A stretch of 64,000 nucleotides of DNA from Carboxylicivirga agarovorans (lineage in GTDB: Bacteria; Bacteroidota; Bacteroidia; Bacteroidales; Marinilabiliaceae): contig NZ_JBNGPA010000031.1 of assembly GCF_050589845.1 (NCBI RefSeq), forward strand, positions 10,008 to 74,007, written 5' to 3'. A program made the translations under genes and the position numbers. Under the pieces are notes generated by a model, which saw only the letters and a program-made list of their open reading frames with translations, had not been told where the DNA came from and did not search any database. Of the stretch, positions 18,288 to 25,714 are shown in pieces. Position 1 is the first letter of the stretch. Every line of letters starts with the position of its first letter.

Positions 18288-18357
18288 TGCGCAAAATGCG
18301 TAGATGTAAAGTAGTAGTTTTCCCACCATAAGTTCCTTTTTTGATTCTCAACTTTGT
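18288..18357 (+). promoter_or_regulatory. 70-bp promoter-like element, copy P2
   Basis: A second copy of the P1 element, with TGCGCAAAATGCGTA at 18288-18302, AAAGTAGT, TTCCCACCATAA and CAACTTTG ending at 18356. About four in five positions match P1 over the 70 bp with no gaps. It stands about 65 bp before the first (weak) unit of the stem-loop array, and is followed by a small hairpin (CTTTGA/TCAAAG) near 18371-18386. Confidence 0.5.
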
Positions 18358-18420
18358 CATGTCCAAGATCTTTGAAACGTCAAAGGCTAGTTTTCAAACG
18401 AAAGTGCTTAAGGTTGTTTA

Positions 18421-18499
18421 AGAGGGCAGGTTGACATGATTGAGGGTAATATTACAAGTTTAACAGTTATTTCTCACCTAATGGTTTCTGTTCCTTTTA
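18421..18499 (+). ncRNA. Stem-loop unit 0 (degenerate)
   Basis: AGGGCAGG at 18423 can pair partly with TTCTGTTCCTT (18486-18496), followed by TTTA. It lies exactly one period before unit 1, which is the main reason to count it. Confidence 0.25.
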
Positions 18500-18575
18500 G
18501 CAACCTTATCAGAATACTGGTTTTAAGAAGAGATTTACGATCGTTAAAATCTAAAAGAAATTAATGTTTTTTGGT

Positions 18576-18661
18576 GTAAATCGAGAGCAGGACATCAATA
18601 TGGCTAAAGGTTTTTAATAATTAGGAATATTTCATTAACCCTGATGTTCCTGCTCTTTTTA
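18576..18661 (+). ncRNA. Candidate small RNA, stem-loop unit 1
   Basis: GTAAATC (18576-18582) leads into GAGCAGGACATCA (18585-18597), a 44-nt loop with CTAAAGGTTTTT, and TGATGTTCCTGCTC (18642-18655) followed by T5. TTTTTTG ends 2 nt before GTAAATC, at the place of a Bacteroidota -7 element. A start near GTAAATC would give a transcript of about 85 nt. Confidence 0.5.
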
Positions 18662-18734
18662 AAATTCAGTCAGGATGGTTTTTGATTGCATTAAATTCGT
18701 GATTATCTATTAATTAGAGTTTATTAATATTTGT

Positions 18735-18821
18735 GTAAATCGAGAGCGGGACATCAATAGACTAAAGGTTTTTTTGATAAATAGGACAATTTGAATAAAC
18801 CCGATGATCCTGCTCTTTTTA
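18735..18821 (+). ncRNA. Candidate small RNA, stem-loop unit 2
   Basis: GTAAATC at 18735, left arm GAGCGGGACATCA (18744-18756), loop with ACTAAAGGTTTTTTTGATAA, right arm CGATGATCCTGCTC (18802-18815), then T5. ATATTTG precedes GTAAATC. The A-to-G change in the left arm turns one A-U pair into G-U. Confidence 0.5.
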
Positions 18822-18900
18822 AAAATTTAATTATGTGACATTTTTTAGCTTATAGATTTACAATGATTATAAATTTTTAGAGTGTTTAAATTTTGTTGCT

Positions 18901-18986
18901 GTAAATCCTGAGCGGGACATCAATGGACTAAAGGTTTTTTAATAATCGGGACTATTATTAAAAAAATGATGTCCCTGCTCTTTTTA
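18901..18986 (+). ncRNA. Candidate small RNA, stem-loop unit 3
   Basis: GTAAATC at 18901, left arm GAGCGGGACATCA (18910-18922), loop with ACTAAAGGTTTTTTAATAAT, right arm TGATGTCCCTGCTC (18967-18980), then T5. The GGGACATCA block pairs perfectly with TGATGTCCC. ATTTTG lies a few bases upstream. Confidence 0.5.
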
Positions 18987-19064
18987 TCGTCCTTGGTAAA
19001 GGGTTGAACTTAATTAGTATATGGCGGACGATGAGATCATTGAAGTTTAGAATTTGATGCGGTT

Positions 19065-19145
19065 AATTTAAGGAGCAGGATGTCATATTTCCGTGCGTAC
19101 TTTTAATTACATTCTTTTAAAAAAATGATGTTCTGCTCTTTTTTA
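19065..19145 (+). ncRNA. Candidate small RNA, stem-loop unit 4
   Basis: Left arm GAGCAGGATGTCA (19073-19085) and right arm TGATGTTCTGCTC (19126-19138) pair over all 13 positions through G-U pairs although both arms differ from units 1-3. T6 follows. TAGAATTTG lies upstream (19048-19056). The loop is unrelated to units 1-3. Confidence 0.5.
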
Positions 19146-19235
19146 TAACTCATCATCAGAAATAATTGACTGGCGGTCTTACTACCACTAATTTCTTTGA
19201 AAAGTCAAAGAATTATTTTGTTTGCTGCTAAATGT

Positions 19236-19320
19236 ATAAATGGAGCAGGTCATCACCATAGATAAAGGTTAATTTTTAATACTACAATTTGTTTGATATC
19301 TGATGTTCCTGCTCTATTTC
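19236..19320 (+). ncRNA. Candidate small RNA, stem-loop unit 5
   Basis: Left arm GAGCAGGTCATCA (19243-19255), loop with ATAAAGGTTAATTTTTAATA, right arm TGATGTTCCTGCTC (19301-19314). The T-tract is weak (TATTTC), so termination would be poorer here. ATTTTGTTTG lies upstream. Confidence 0.4.
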
Positions 19321-19540
19321 TGTTAACCAGGTAAGGAATGCATTTATTGTGTTTGCTTCTTTTGATCATTATGAGTCTAAGATTTAAAATAATCATCAGG
19401 GCAAACTTTTAGATGATTGGCAAACCAACTGATAAACATATATATGGCGTGTGTTTCTGAAGGGTTGACACTTTTTTTATGGATTTCCTTTTTGAAATAA
19501 CAATGTGACATTTTATTAATCTTAATGTTCGGTTTATTAT

Positions 19541-19621
19541 AGGGGCAGGGCTGCTTCATAGTAATTTAGTAATTAGTGCTTTATAGAATTTGGAATTACG
19601 TGATAGCCCTGTTCCTTTTAT
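19541..19621 (+). ncRNA. Candidate small RNA, stem-loop unit 6 (covarying stem)
   Basis: The arms are changed on both sides: AGGGGCAGGGCT (19541-19552) with AGCCCTGTTCCT (19605-19616), 12 consecutive pairs, then TTTTATTT. The replacement of the GACATCA/TGATGTTC half by GGGCT/AGCCC is a compensatory change. Confidence 0.45.
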
Positions 19622-19703
19622 TTCAATAAGTCACAAGAACAATTCAGGAAGCATTGGAAAATCACAGGTGACTTAAATGGTGCACATAAGTGTTTGAAAT
19701 ACC

Positions 19704-19778
19704 GGGCAGGACATCATAAATCCAAGTTTACTTTTATACAGAAATTTTTGTCTAAATCGATGTTCCTGCTCTTTTTTG
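19704..19778 (+). ncRNA. Candidate small RNA, stem-loop unit 7
   Basis: Left arm GGGCAGGACATCA (19704-19716), right arm CGATGTTCCTGCTC (19758-19771), then T6. TAAGTGTTTG lies 10-20 nt upstream. It is the last unit; the next 167 bp before the glycosyltransferase gene carry no further copy. Confidence 0.45.
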
Positions 19779-19945
19779 CTATGCGTGATGGTGGCATTCT
19801 TCACAAAAGTTTTTTTCATGACAGTGCAATAGACATCTTTTTTAACCGGTCGCTTTACAATTATTTCAAGGCTGTTCCTCAAAATCACTGTTTTAAAAAG
19901 ACCCTTAACTAAATATTAATAATGGCTTAAAGAATTAAAGAGTAA

Positions 19946-20767
19946 ATGATTGACACGAGTGTTTCTGTTATAATTAGTTCATACAATCATCCAAAGTGGT
20001 TAGAGAAAGTGTTGATTGGTTTTTCATGCCAATCGGTATCTGGTTTCGAAATTGTGATTGCCGACGATGGTTCAGGTGCTGAAACGAAATCAGTGGTTGA
20101 AAAATGCCGAACAAACTTAGATTTAAACATACTTTATGTGTGGCACGAGGATAAAGGATTCAGGAAAACAAAAATATTAAATGAAGCTTTAAAGATCTCA
20201 ACAGGCGAATACATCATCTTTACGGATGGTGATTGTATTCCAAGGCGAGATTTTATTGAAACACATTTAAGTAATGCAGAAGATGGCTATTATTTGTCAG
20301 GAGGATATGTCCGCTTACCATTGTCGGTTAGTCGTTTAATTGGTTTTGAAGATATTGCTTCAGGCAGGGCTTTTAGCATTCGTTGGCTGCAAAAAGCAGG
20401 GGTGAAAAGAAGTTTTAAACTATCGAAGTTATCAGGCTTTAAATGGTTTACTCAGATGATGAATTTAATAACACCTGCAAATGCTACATGGAATGGATGT
20501 AATGCTTCAACATGGCGTGAGTACTTTTTTGAGTTAAATGGTTTTAATGAAGATATGCATTATGGCGCAGAAGATCGGGAATTTGGTTCGCGTCTTGATA
20601 ATAAGGGGTTGAGATCAAAACAGATACGTTATTCGGCCATATGTATTCATCTTGATCATGCCCGTGCCTACAAAAATAAAGAACACCTTATCGCGAATCA
20701 GACGATATGGCGTACAACAAAAAGAAATAAGTTGATTGTCACAAAGAATGGTATCCAAAAACTATAG
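19946..20767 (+). CDS. GT2 family glycosyltransferase with galactosyltransferase-type C-terminal domain
   Basis: A 273-residue GT-A fold transferase. The N-terminus has VSVIISSYNHPKWL, the nucleotide-binding IADDGSG (38-44) and the metal-binding TDGDCIPR (93-100). The C-terminal half has NGCNASTWREYFFELNGFNED and YGAEDREFG, the acceptor/base region also seen in Glyco_transf_7C proteins. No membrane helix, so it acts at the cytosolic face, probably adding one sugar to a lipid-linked core or O-chain. It opens the surface-glycan cluster. Confidence 0.88.
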   Translation: MIDTSVSVIISSYNHPKWLEKVLIGFSCQSVSGFEIVIADDGSGAETKSVVEKCRTNLDLNILYVWHEDKGFRKTKILNEALKISTGEYIIFTDGDCIPRRDFIETHLSNAEDGYYLSGGYVRLPLSVSRLIGFEDIASGRAFSIRWLQKAGVKRSFKLSKLSGFKWFTQMMNLITPANATWNGCNASTWREYFFELNGFNEDMHYGAEDREFGSRLDNKGLRSKQIRYSAICIHLDHARAYKNKEHLIANQTIWRTTKRNKLIVTKNGIQKL

Positions 20768-21029
20768 GTGATTTAGTATTGATTGTAGTTTTTTAATATA
20801 AATCCATATAACCATAGGGTTAACAGAGATTCAGTTACCTTCAGATCACGCCCCTCTGTGAACTCTGTTTTCTCTGTGGTTAATTTGTACACCTGGATTC
20901 TTAGTTATTTTTTATTGTGGCCGCCACTTAATACCTCATTGATTTTTTCTGATATATCTGTTTGGGGTAGCTATAGAAACTAATTAAAAGTCTTAATTTG
21001 GCTGTCTGAAACATTGATAGCCCGATGAT
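20768..21029. other. Intergenic gap with CTCTGTG-type repeats
   Basis: No gene in these 262 bp. Around 20855-20885 three spaced copies of CTCTGTG/CTCTGTT (CCCTCTGTGAACTCTG, TTTTCTCTGTGGTTAA) form a short direct repeat. Confidence 0.4.
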
Positions 21030-22019
21030 ATGAAAGTATTAATTGTATATAACGGAATTATTCCAACACCTCTATATGGAGGTACTTCACGTGTAATCTG
21101 GTATTTAGGAAACGAGCTTGTGAAAATGGGTCATAGTGTTAGCTACCTTGTAAACAGGGGCTCATCCTGTCCGTTTGCTGATGTGAAGACAATTGATACG
21201 ACTAGGCCCATTGTTGATCAAATAGGTGATGATGTGGATCTTGTACATTTTAATATGCTGGTTCCCGATGTAGAGAAATTGAAACAACCTTACGTTATTA
21301 CCATGCATGGAAATGGTAGTAAGGATGTGAAACTTCCGCTAAATATGATTTTTGTTTCAAAGAACCATGCCCATCGCTATGCCTCTGAAAGTTATGTGAA
21401 TAATGGATTGGACTGGGATGATTACAGGAAGCCCGATTTATCAAAGAGCAGATCTTACTTTCACTTTCTCGGTAAGGCAGCCTGGAAAGTTAAGAATGTA
21501 AAAGGCGCTATCAATATCATTAAGAGCACAAAGAGTGAACAACTTAAGGTTCTTGGCGGTACACGTTTAAATTTCAAGATGGGTTTCCGTTTTACAACAA
21601 GCAGACGTGTTTCTTTTCATGGCATGGTAGGAGGTGAGGAGAAATATGAGCTCCTGAATGGCTCCAAAGGATTAATATTTCCAGTAAGATGGCACGAGCC
21701 ATTTGGATTGGCCATAACCGAAAGTCTATATTATGGTTGTCCTGTTTTTGGAACACCCTATGGCGCATTGCCCGATCTGGTAAGCAATGAGGTTGGATTT
21801 TTATCTAATAAGCAAGATGAGTTGGTGGAGGCCATTAATAATGCCGATCAGTTTTCGGTAAAAGCATGTCATGAGTTAGCTCTTGAAAAATATAATTCCA
21901 AAACAATGGCGTTAAGCTATCTCGAAAAGTACGAACAGGTTTTAAATGGTACCTCGTTAAATGATAAAGCTCCTTACCAGGAAAGTGCTCCTGTTAAAAC
22001 GCTGTTGAATTGGGAATGA
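21030..22019 (+). CDS. GT4 family glycosyltransferase
   Basis: A 329-residue GT-B fold retaining transferase. The glycine-rich N-terminal loop (TPLYGGTSRVIWYLGNELVKMGHSV) and the C-terminal donor site with the EPFGLAITESLYYGCPVFG motif (E-x7-E form typical of GT4) are clear. Middle parts are short compared with the usual 370-400 residues. There is no signal or membrane helix. It converges with the GT90 gene, 13 bp between stops. Sugar specificity unknown. Confidence 0.88.
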   Translation: MKVLIVYNGIIPTPLYGGTSRVIWYLGNELVKMGHSVSYLVNRGSSCPFADVKTIDTTRPIVDQIGDDVDLVHFNMLVPDVEKLKQPYVITMHGNGSKDVKLPLNMIFVSKNHAHRYASESYVNNGLDWDDYRKPDLSKSRSYFHFLGKAAWKVKNVKGAINIIKSTKSEQLKVLGGTRLNFKMGFRFTTSRRVSFHGMVGGEEKYELLNGSKGLIFPVRWHEPFGLAITESLYYGCPVFGTPYGALPDLVSNEVGFLSNKQDELVEAINNADQFSVKACHELALEKYNSKTMALSYLEKYEQVLNGTSLNDKAPYQESAPVKTLLNWE

Positions 22020-22032
22020 AAAACTGAAACAA

Positions 22033-23025
22033 TTAATTCTTTTGCAGATTAAAATACTTGTCCAGCACCATTAGTGAAATAAGTCTTTCACGCTTTTTGT
22101 TTCTAAACTGGTCAATGTACTCATGAGCGTTTTTAACTATTGCTTTCGCTTTATCTGGATTCGCGATGTAATAGTTCATTTTCTCAACAACATCGGAATA
22201 ATCATCTTTAACCTGTATGTAATGGTAGTCAGGAATTAATGTATCTTCCATAAACCATGTCTCATAATTGGGTTTTGGCATCATTGCAATTGAGTTGGAA
22301 GCCATCACCCACTTTAAGCTGGTAGCAACATCGTAACCCTCAATAACCATTACAAATTTATATTGCAGCATTTCATACATGTTCAGCTTGGGTTTACGCC
22401 AATGCAGGTATGGTTCCAGGTTACTGACATGTGCCACATTACATTGGGGATGTCCAAACCATTTTTCGATAAACTTAATACGCTGAATGTGTACAGTTTT
22501 AAAGGCTCCCCGCCAAACCAGTAAATCTTTCTTTTTGTCGTACGGTGTAATGTCATTAGGAAAAGTGAAATGACGTATCTTATTCAGCTTTAAAAGTATA
22601 GAATTCTGATTGGTATGATTAATGGGACGACTTTTAACAATGGCCGGATGCTGAGGAACTTCAGTTACATCTCCAAATTCGTAATCGATGTATTTATTGT
22701 CAGGGAAGTATCGTGTTATTTCACGGGTGTCAAAAAAATAGGTGCGTTGTTTTTTTCCTGGTTTAAGAGTTCCTAACTGCCTGCTTTTATTGCTTCTGGC
22801 AAAAGGAGTGTTGAGCTTATTGTAATAATTAACCCGTTTGTCTATATAAGCCTTCTCTGAATTAGTCTTTTTATTGTAAGTTGCCAGTATCAGATTTCTC
22901 CTTGTTTGAAACAAGAAGCTAGGAATCAGAAGTTTTAAAGCACTTTTGAAATAATAATACTGCTTAAAATTTCGATACCGAAAGGTCATCCATTTTGAAA
23001 ACCATTTTTTATTACGTACGCCCAT
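22033..23025 (-). CDS. Glycosyltransferase family 90 (CAP10/LPS-modifying type)
   Basis: A 330-residue protein with the GT90 signatures of CAP10 and of bacterial LPS-modifying enzymes such as Haemophilus lsgC-like proteins: LLVWRGAFKTVHIQRIKFIEKWFGHP, then LNMYEMLQYKFVMVIEGYDVATSLKWVMASNS and MPKPNYETWFMEDTLIPDYHYIQVKDDYSDV. The family transfers xylose, glucose or similar sugars. The N-terminus is basic (RNKKWFSKWMTFRYRNFKQYYY), suggesting membrane association. It is the only gene in the cluster on this strand along with the HIT-cytidylyltransferase. Confidence 0.85.
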   Translation of the reverse strand: MGVRNKKWFSKWMTFRYRNFKQYYYFKSALKLLIPSFLFQTRRNLILATYNKKTNSEKAYIDKRVNYYNKLNTPFARSNKSRQLGTLKPGKKQRTYFFDTREITRYFPDNKYIDYEFGDVTEVPQHPAIVKSRPINHTNQNSILLKLNKIRHFTFPNDITPYDKKKDLLVWRGAFKTVHIQRIKFIEKWFGHPQCNVAHVSNLEPYLHWRKPKLNMYEMLQYKFVMVIEGYDVATSLKWVMASNSIAMMPKPNYETWFMEDTLIPDYHYIQVKDDYSDVVEKMNYYIANPDKAKAIVKNAHEYIDQFRNKKRERLISLMVLDKYFNLQKN

Positions 23026-23478
23026 TTTATCCCTTTATATACAAGCTGCCGTAAAAGTAGCTAATTCCCATTAAATGTAACCAAAGGCAGGTGCCGAATT
23101 TGTTTGACCGGGTAGAATTAAACCCTGTACTGCCAATTCATTGTGTTGAACTTGTAATGAGATGTATTTACGCAGAAGTGCTAACAAAGAGATTGTCTCC
23201 TCTTATTTCTTATTGTTAAATTGAGATGCAAAAGTGTTGGCGTTTTCTACAATGTACCTGGCTTTATTTCCGGGTTATGAATGTAAGTCACCAACGTCAA
23301 TGGTCATTCTTAATGCAGAACAGTGCTTAAAATTCTTGTGTGTAAAAAGATTGGGATAATAACTGATTGGCTATGAAATGCTGGTATATAGGAGTTTGAA
23401 ATCTACAAATGTTTGATTGTTTTTGATATTTACCGGACTTAAACTGATAATTAAAGCTTTTGAGTCTGAATAATATAA
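23026..23478. other. Divergent intergenic region, no gene
   Basis: About 450 bp of AT-rich DNA between two divergent genes. No open frame, repeat or strong hairpin was seen apart from the promoter at its right end. Confidence 0.5.
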
Positions 23479-23511
23479 TTGGGCCACATTTCTTTAATTA
23501 ATATATCTTTG
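23479..23511 (+). promoter_or_regulatory. Predicted -33/-7 promoter
   Basis: TTG (23479-23481) and TATCTTTG (23504-23511) are spaced by 22 bp, matching the Bacteroidota TTG...TAnnTTTG pattern. Transcription would begin about 23516-23520, only 15-20 nt before the CDP-glycerol-transferase start codon. Confidence 0.55.
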
Positions 23512-23535
23512 TGATAAATTCTTAAAGTGAGTGAA

Positions 23536-24612
23536 ATGACGTGTTTTTTCGATGTGCAAAACATCTATTACATTCCTCAATACTTCCCGGTATGGAGAGA
23601 ATTAATGAAGCGAGGCCATACATGTAAACTGGTTGTGTATGAAAATACCAATAAGGAATCGTTAATTAATCAGGTTTTGAGTCAAATAGGTGTTGACTAT
23701 GTTAAAGTCCAGGGCGAAGAGCACGCAAAAGAGCTTTATTTGAAAGAAAAGCCAGAGTGGATTTTCTTCGGAAACAAGTTCGGTTCACTTGACTTAATTC
23801 ATAAGCATTCCAAATCTATCCAGATGGGGCATGGTATTGGTCCCAAAAGAAGTTACTATAGAAAGTCTGATACTCCTATGACCGTTCGGTTTATTGAAGG
23901 AGAGATGCGCCTGAAGGTCATTGAAGATATGTACCCTGACGATAACTTCGTTCAGGTTGGCTTCAGCAAACTTGATCCGGTATTTGATGGTTCTGAAGCG
24001 GGATTGGATCTGAAAAGGCTGGGACTCGATCCTCAAAAACCTACCATATTGTACGCTCCAACCTTTAACCCTACTTCAATAGGTTGCTTTCCAAAAGATT
24101 GGGTAGATGATTTCAAAGAATATAACATTCTGATTAAACCCCATTCATTCACTTTTGCTTTAACAAAAAGCCGGTATATTAAAGATCAGAAAAGGATTAA
24201 GGAATGGGCTAAATACTCTAATGTATACCTGGCGGACGCAGATGAATATTCGTTGGTCCCTTTCCTGAAAACGGCAGATATTCTTATTAGTGAAGCATCA
24301 TCAACGTTATTTGAATTTGCAGCCTTGGATAAGCCGGTTGTTATTTGTGACTTTTACGATTTAAAATGGTCTTACAAAGGCATCTTTAAGTACCGTTTTA
24401 AGAAACGCTTTCTAACGGAGTCTGTCATTTATCAGGACCTGGGAACACATGCCGTTAACTATAGGCAGGTAAAGCAGAAAGTAGAAGAAGAAATGAATAA
24501 TCCGTCTAATTACAAGGATAACAGGAAACAATATAACAAAGACCACGTTGGGCCAACAGATGGAAAAGCATCTGTCAGAATTGTGGATTACCTGGAGAAT
24601 TTTGGGAAATAG
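23536..24612 (+). CDS. CDP-glycerol:polyglycerophosphate glycerophosphotransferase family protein
   Basis: A protein of 358 residues (361 if the in-frame GTG at 23527 is used; the ATG is closer to the FFDVQNIYYIPQYFP start of homology). It carries the TagB/TagF-type nucleotidyl-sugar-like GT-B signature: GHGIGPKRSYY, PTILYAPTFNP, NILIKPHSF, and ISEASSTLFEFAALDKPVVICDF. Family members transfer glycerol-phosphate, ribitol-phosphate or similar units from CDP-polyols to a lipid-linked glycan. The adjacent cytidylyltransferase (on the other strand) and the LtaS-like gene at 26914 fit the same kind of polymer. It lacks the amphipathic membrane part of long TagF proteins. Confidence 0.82.
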   Translation: MTCFFDVQNIYYIPQYFPVWRELMKRGHTCKLVVYENTNKESLINQVLSQIGVDYVKVQGEEHAKELYLKEKPEWIFFGNKFGSLDLIHKHSKSIQMGHGIGPKRSYYRKSDTPMTVRFIEGEMRLKVIEDMYPDDNFVQVGFSKLDPVFDGSEAGLDLKRLGLDPQKPTILYAPTFNPTSIGCFPKDWVDDFKEYNILIKPHSFTFALTKSRYIKDQKRIKEWAKYSNVYLADADEYSLVPFLKTADILISEASSTLFEFAALDKPVVICDFYDLKWSYKGIFKYRFKKRFLTESVIYQDLGTHAVNYRQVKQKVEEEMNNPSNYKDNRKQYNKDHVGPTDGKASVRIVDYLENFGK

Positions 24613-24620
24613 ATAGTAAG

Positions 24621-24652
24621 GAATTCAGATGTTCTATTGATCATCTGAATTC
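24621..24652. terminator. Inverted repeat at converging gene ends
   Basis: GAATTCAGATG (24621-24631) pairs perfectly with CATCTGAATTC (24642-24652). The right arm lies inside the last codons of the HIT-cytidylyltransferase gene. Probably a bidirectional terminator; no long T-tract. Confidence 0.55.
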
Positions 24653-25536
24653 TCAAGCAAGTTAAGTGCTTTCTTCAAAATGGTAGAACTAACATTCGGG
24701 GTATAATCAAAATATACCATGTCGCATGTTACAGGCGGATATTTTCCTTTCCAATCTGAGCCAACAGAGATAGCATCTATTTTGTACTTATCTACAACAC
24801 TTTGTTTGTTTTTATTAACCTGGGGAATCACTTCATCCACATATTTAACAGAGCTGATGATGCGGTAGCGTTCTTCAAAGGGAATCACAGGTTTACGCCC
24901 TTTAGAAGCCATGATAAGCTCATCGGTCGATACACCAACAATCAGGTGATCACAAAGCTCTTTTGAGCGCTTCAGAATGTTCAGGTGCCCATAGTGTAAT
25001 AGATCAAAACAGCCTGAGGTATACATCCTATTATATTTTTTAACACTTGGTGTCGCTTGCAGAAGACCTCGTAAATAATCTCTTACAATAGCTTTTTGCT
25101 CTTCTGAAATTGTATTGTTGTGAGATGCCAGGTTGATAGCTCCCGGCCATGAATTATCAGTAAAGGTAAAGTTTGCATATTCTGCAGACTGACTGTATCG
25201 CGGAATGACATGAAAATGAACCTCCGGATCAACCATCATTAACATCAGGTAGTTTATTTTTTCTGCTTTAAGTTCCGGTTGTATACTCAGTTCAATGTCT
25301 TTAGTTATAAGTGACATCTCCTGCATGGCATCCTGACTGATGGCATGGAACTGGTTAACATCTTCTTTGCATATTAATATCATAGAGCCCAATGTAACCT
25401 GCTCCGGACGCAGTAATAGCAGCCAATGGCTATACTCTTTAATTAAAGAGTTAGGATATCCAAATTTTTTAAGCGTATCTGTAAGCATTATCTTCCCGTT
25501 ATCCGTTTGTGGTATTCTGATAGAAAAGTTAACCAT
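24634..25536 (-). CDS. Fused HIT-domain hydrolase and glycerol-3-phosphate-type cytidylyltransferase
   Basis: A 300-residue two-domain protein. Residues about 20-165 form a HIT domain with HFHVIPR (H107, H109), the HxHxx motif of Fhit/HINT-type nucleotide hydrolases. Residues about 168-300 are a TagD-like cytidylyltransferase with SGCFDLLHYGHLNILKRSKE (HxGH at 181-184), the nucleotide-contact region EERYRIIS and DYTPNVSSTILKK. It likely makes a CDP-polyol (CDP-glycerol by analogy) or similar activated alcohol from CTP, with the HIT part perhaps clearing or rearranging nucleotide diesters (inference). It converges with the transferase that would use the product. The joining of the two folds in one chain is unusual. 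Confidence 0.82.
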   Translation of the reverse strand: MVNFSIRIPQTDNGKIMLTDTLKKFGYPNSLIKEYSHWLLLLRPEQVTLGSMILICKEDVNQFHAISQDAMQEMSLITKDIELSIQPELKAEKINYLMLMMVDPEVHFHVIPRYSQSAEYANFTFTDNSWPGAINLASHNNTISEEQKAIVRDYLRGLLQATPSVKKYNRMYTSGCFDLLHYGHLNILKRSKELCDHLIVGVSTDELIMASKGRKPVIPFEERYRIISSVKYVDEVIPQVNKNKQSVVDKYKIDAISVGSDWKGKYPPVTCDMVYFDYTPNVSSTILKKALNLLENSDDQ

Positions 25537-25714
25537 CTTTTAAACTGTCATTAACTTTACCGGCACAAAGGTAAAAATAATTGCTCAAGCTGCCGGATAT
25601 CTTTTATCAATTACAATTAAAAGACTATCTTCGTTTCCTCTTATGTAAACTTGGAGAAGCACAGGACTCCTTATTATTGTAAATTTTAGATGTATTTAAT
25701 CATAACAGTTTTAG

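Larger units (their letters stand above)
18421..19778 (+). repeat. Tandem array of stem-loop plus U-tract units, ~163-bp period
   Basis: Left stem arms begin at about 18423, 18585, 18744, 18910, 19073, 19243, 19541 and 19704. The steps are about 162, 159, 166, 163, 170, 298 and 163 bp, so one slot (near 19405) is empty or decayed. The typical arms are GAGCAGGACATCA and TGATGTTCCTGCTC, about 50 nt apart, with T4-T6 directly after the right arm. Several units have TTTG 5-15 nt before a conserved GTAAATC. Stem pairing is kept through base changes. Sequences between the units are AT-rich and diverged. No protein is encoded. The orientation is + because the T-tracts follow only the right arms. Confidence 0.7.

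Noticed and set aside
18421..19778. CRISPR array
   Set aside because: Repeat arms occur as inverted pairs with internal loops and T-tracts, the units are not identical, spacing is ~163 bp and no cas gene is present.
18421..19778. Integron cassette array or retron msr/msd
   Set aside because: No integrase or reverse transcriptase gene, no attC core sites (GTTRRRY) and no reading frames between the units.
19377..19912. Small proteins of 60-72 residues over the stem-loop array
   Set aside because: They cross the hairpins in several frames, have no homology-like features and low complexity; chance frames.
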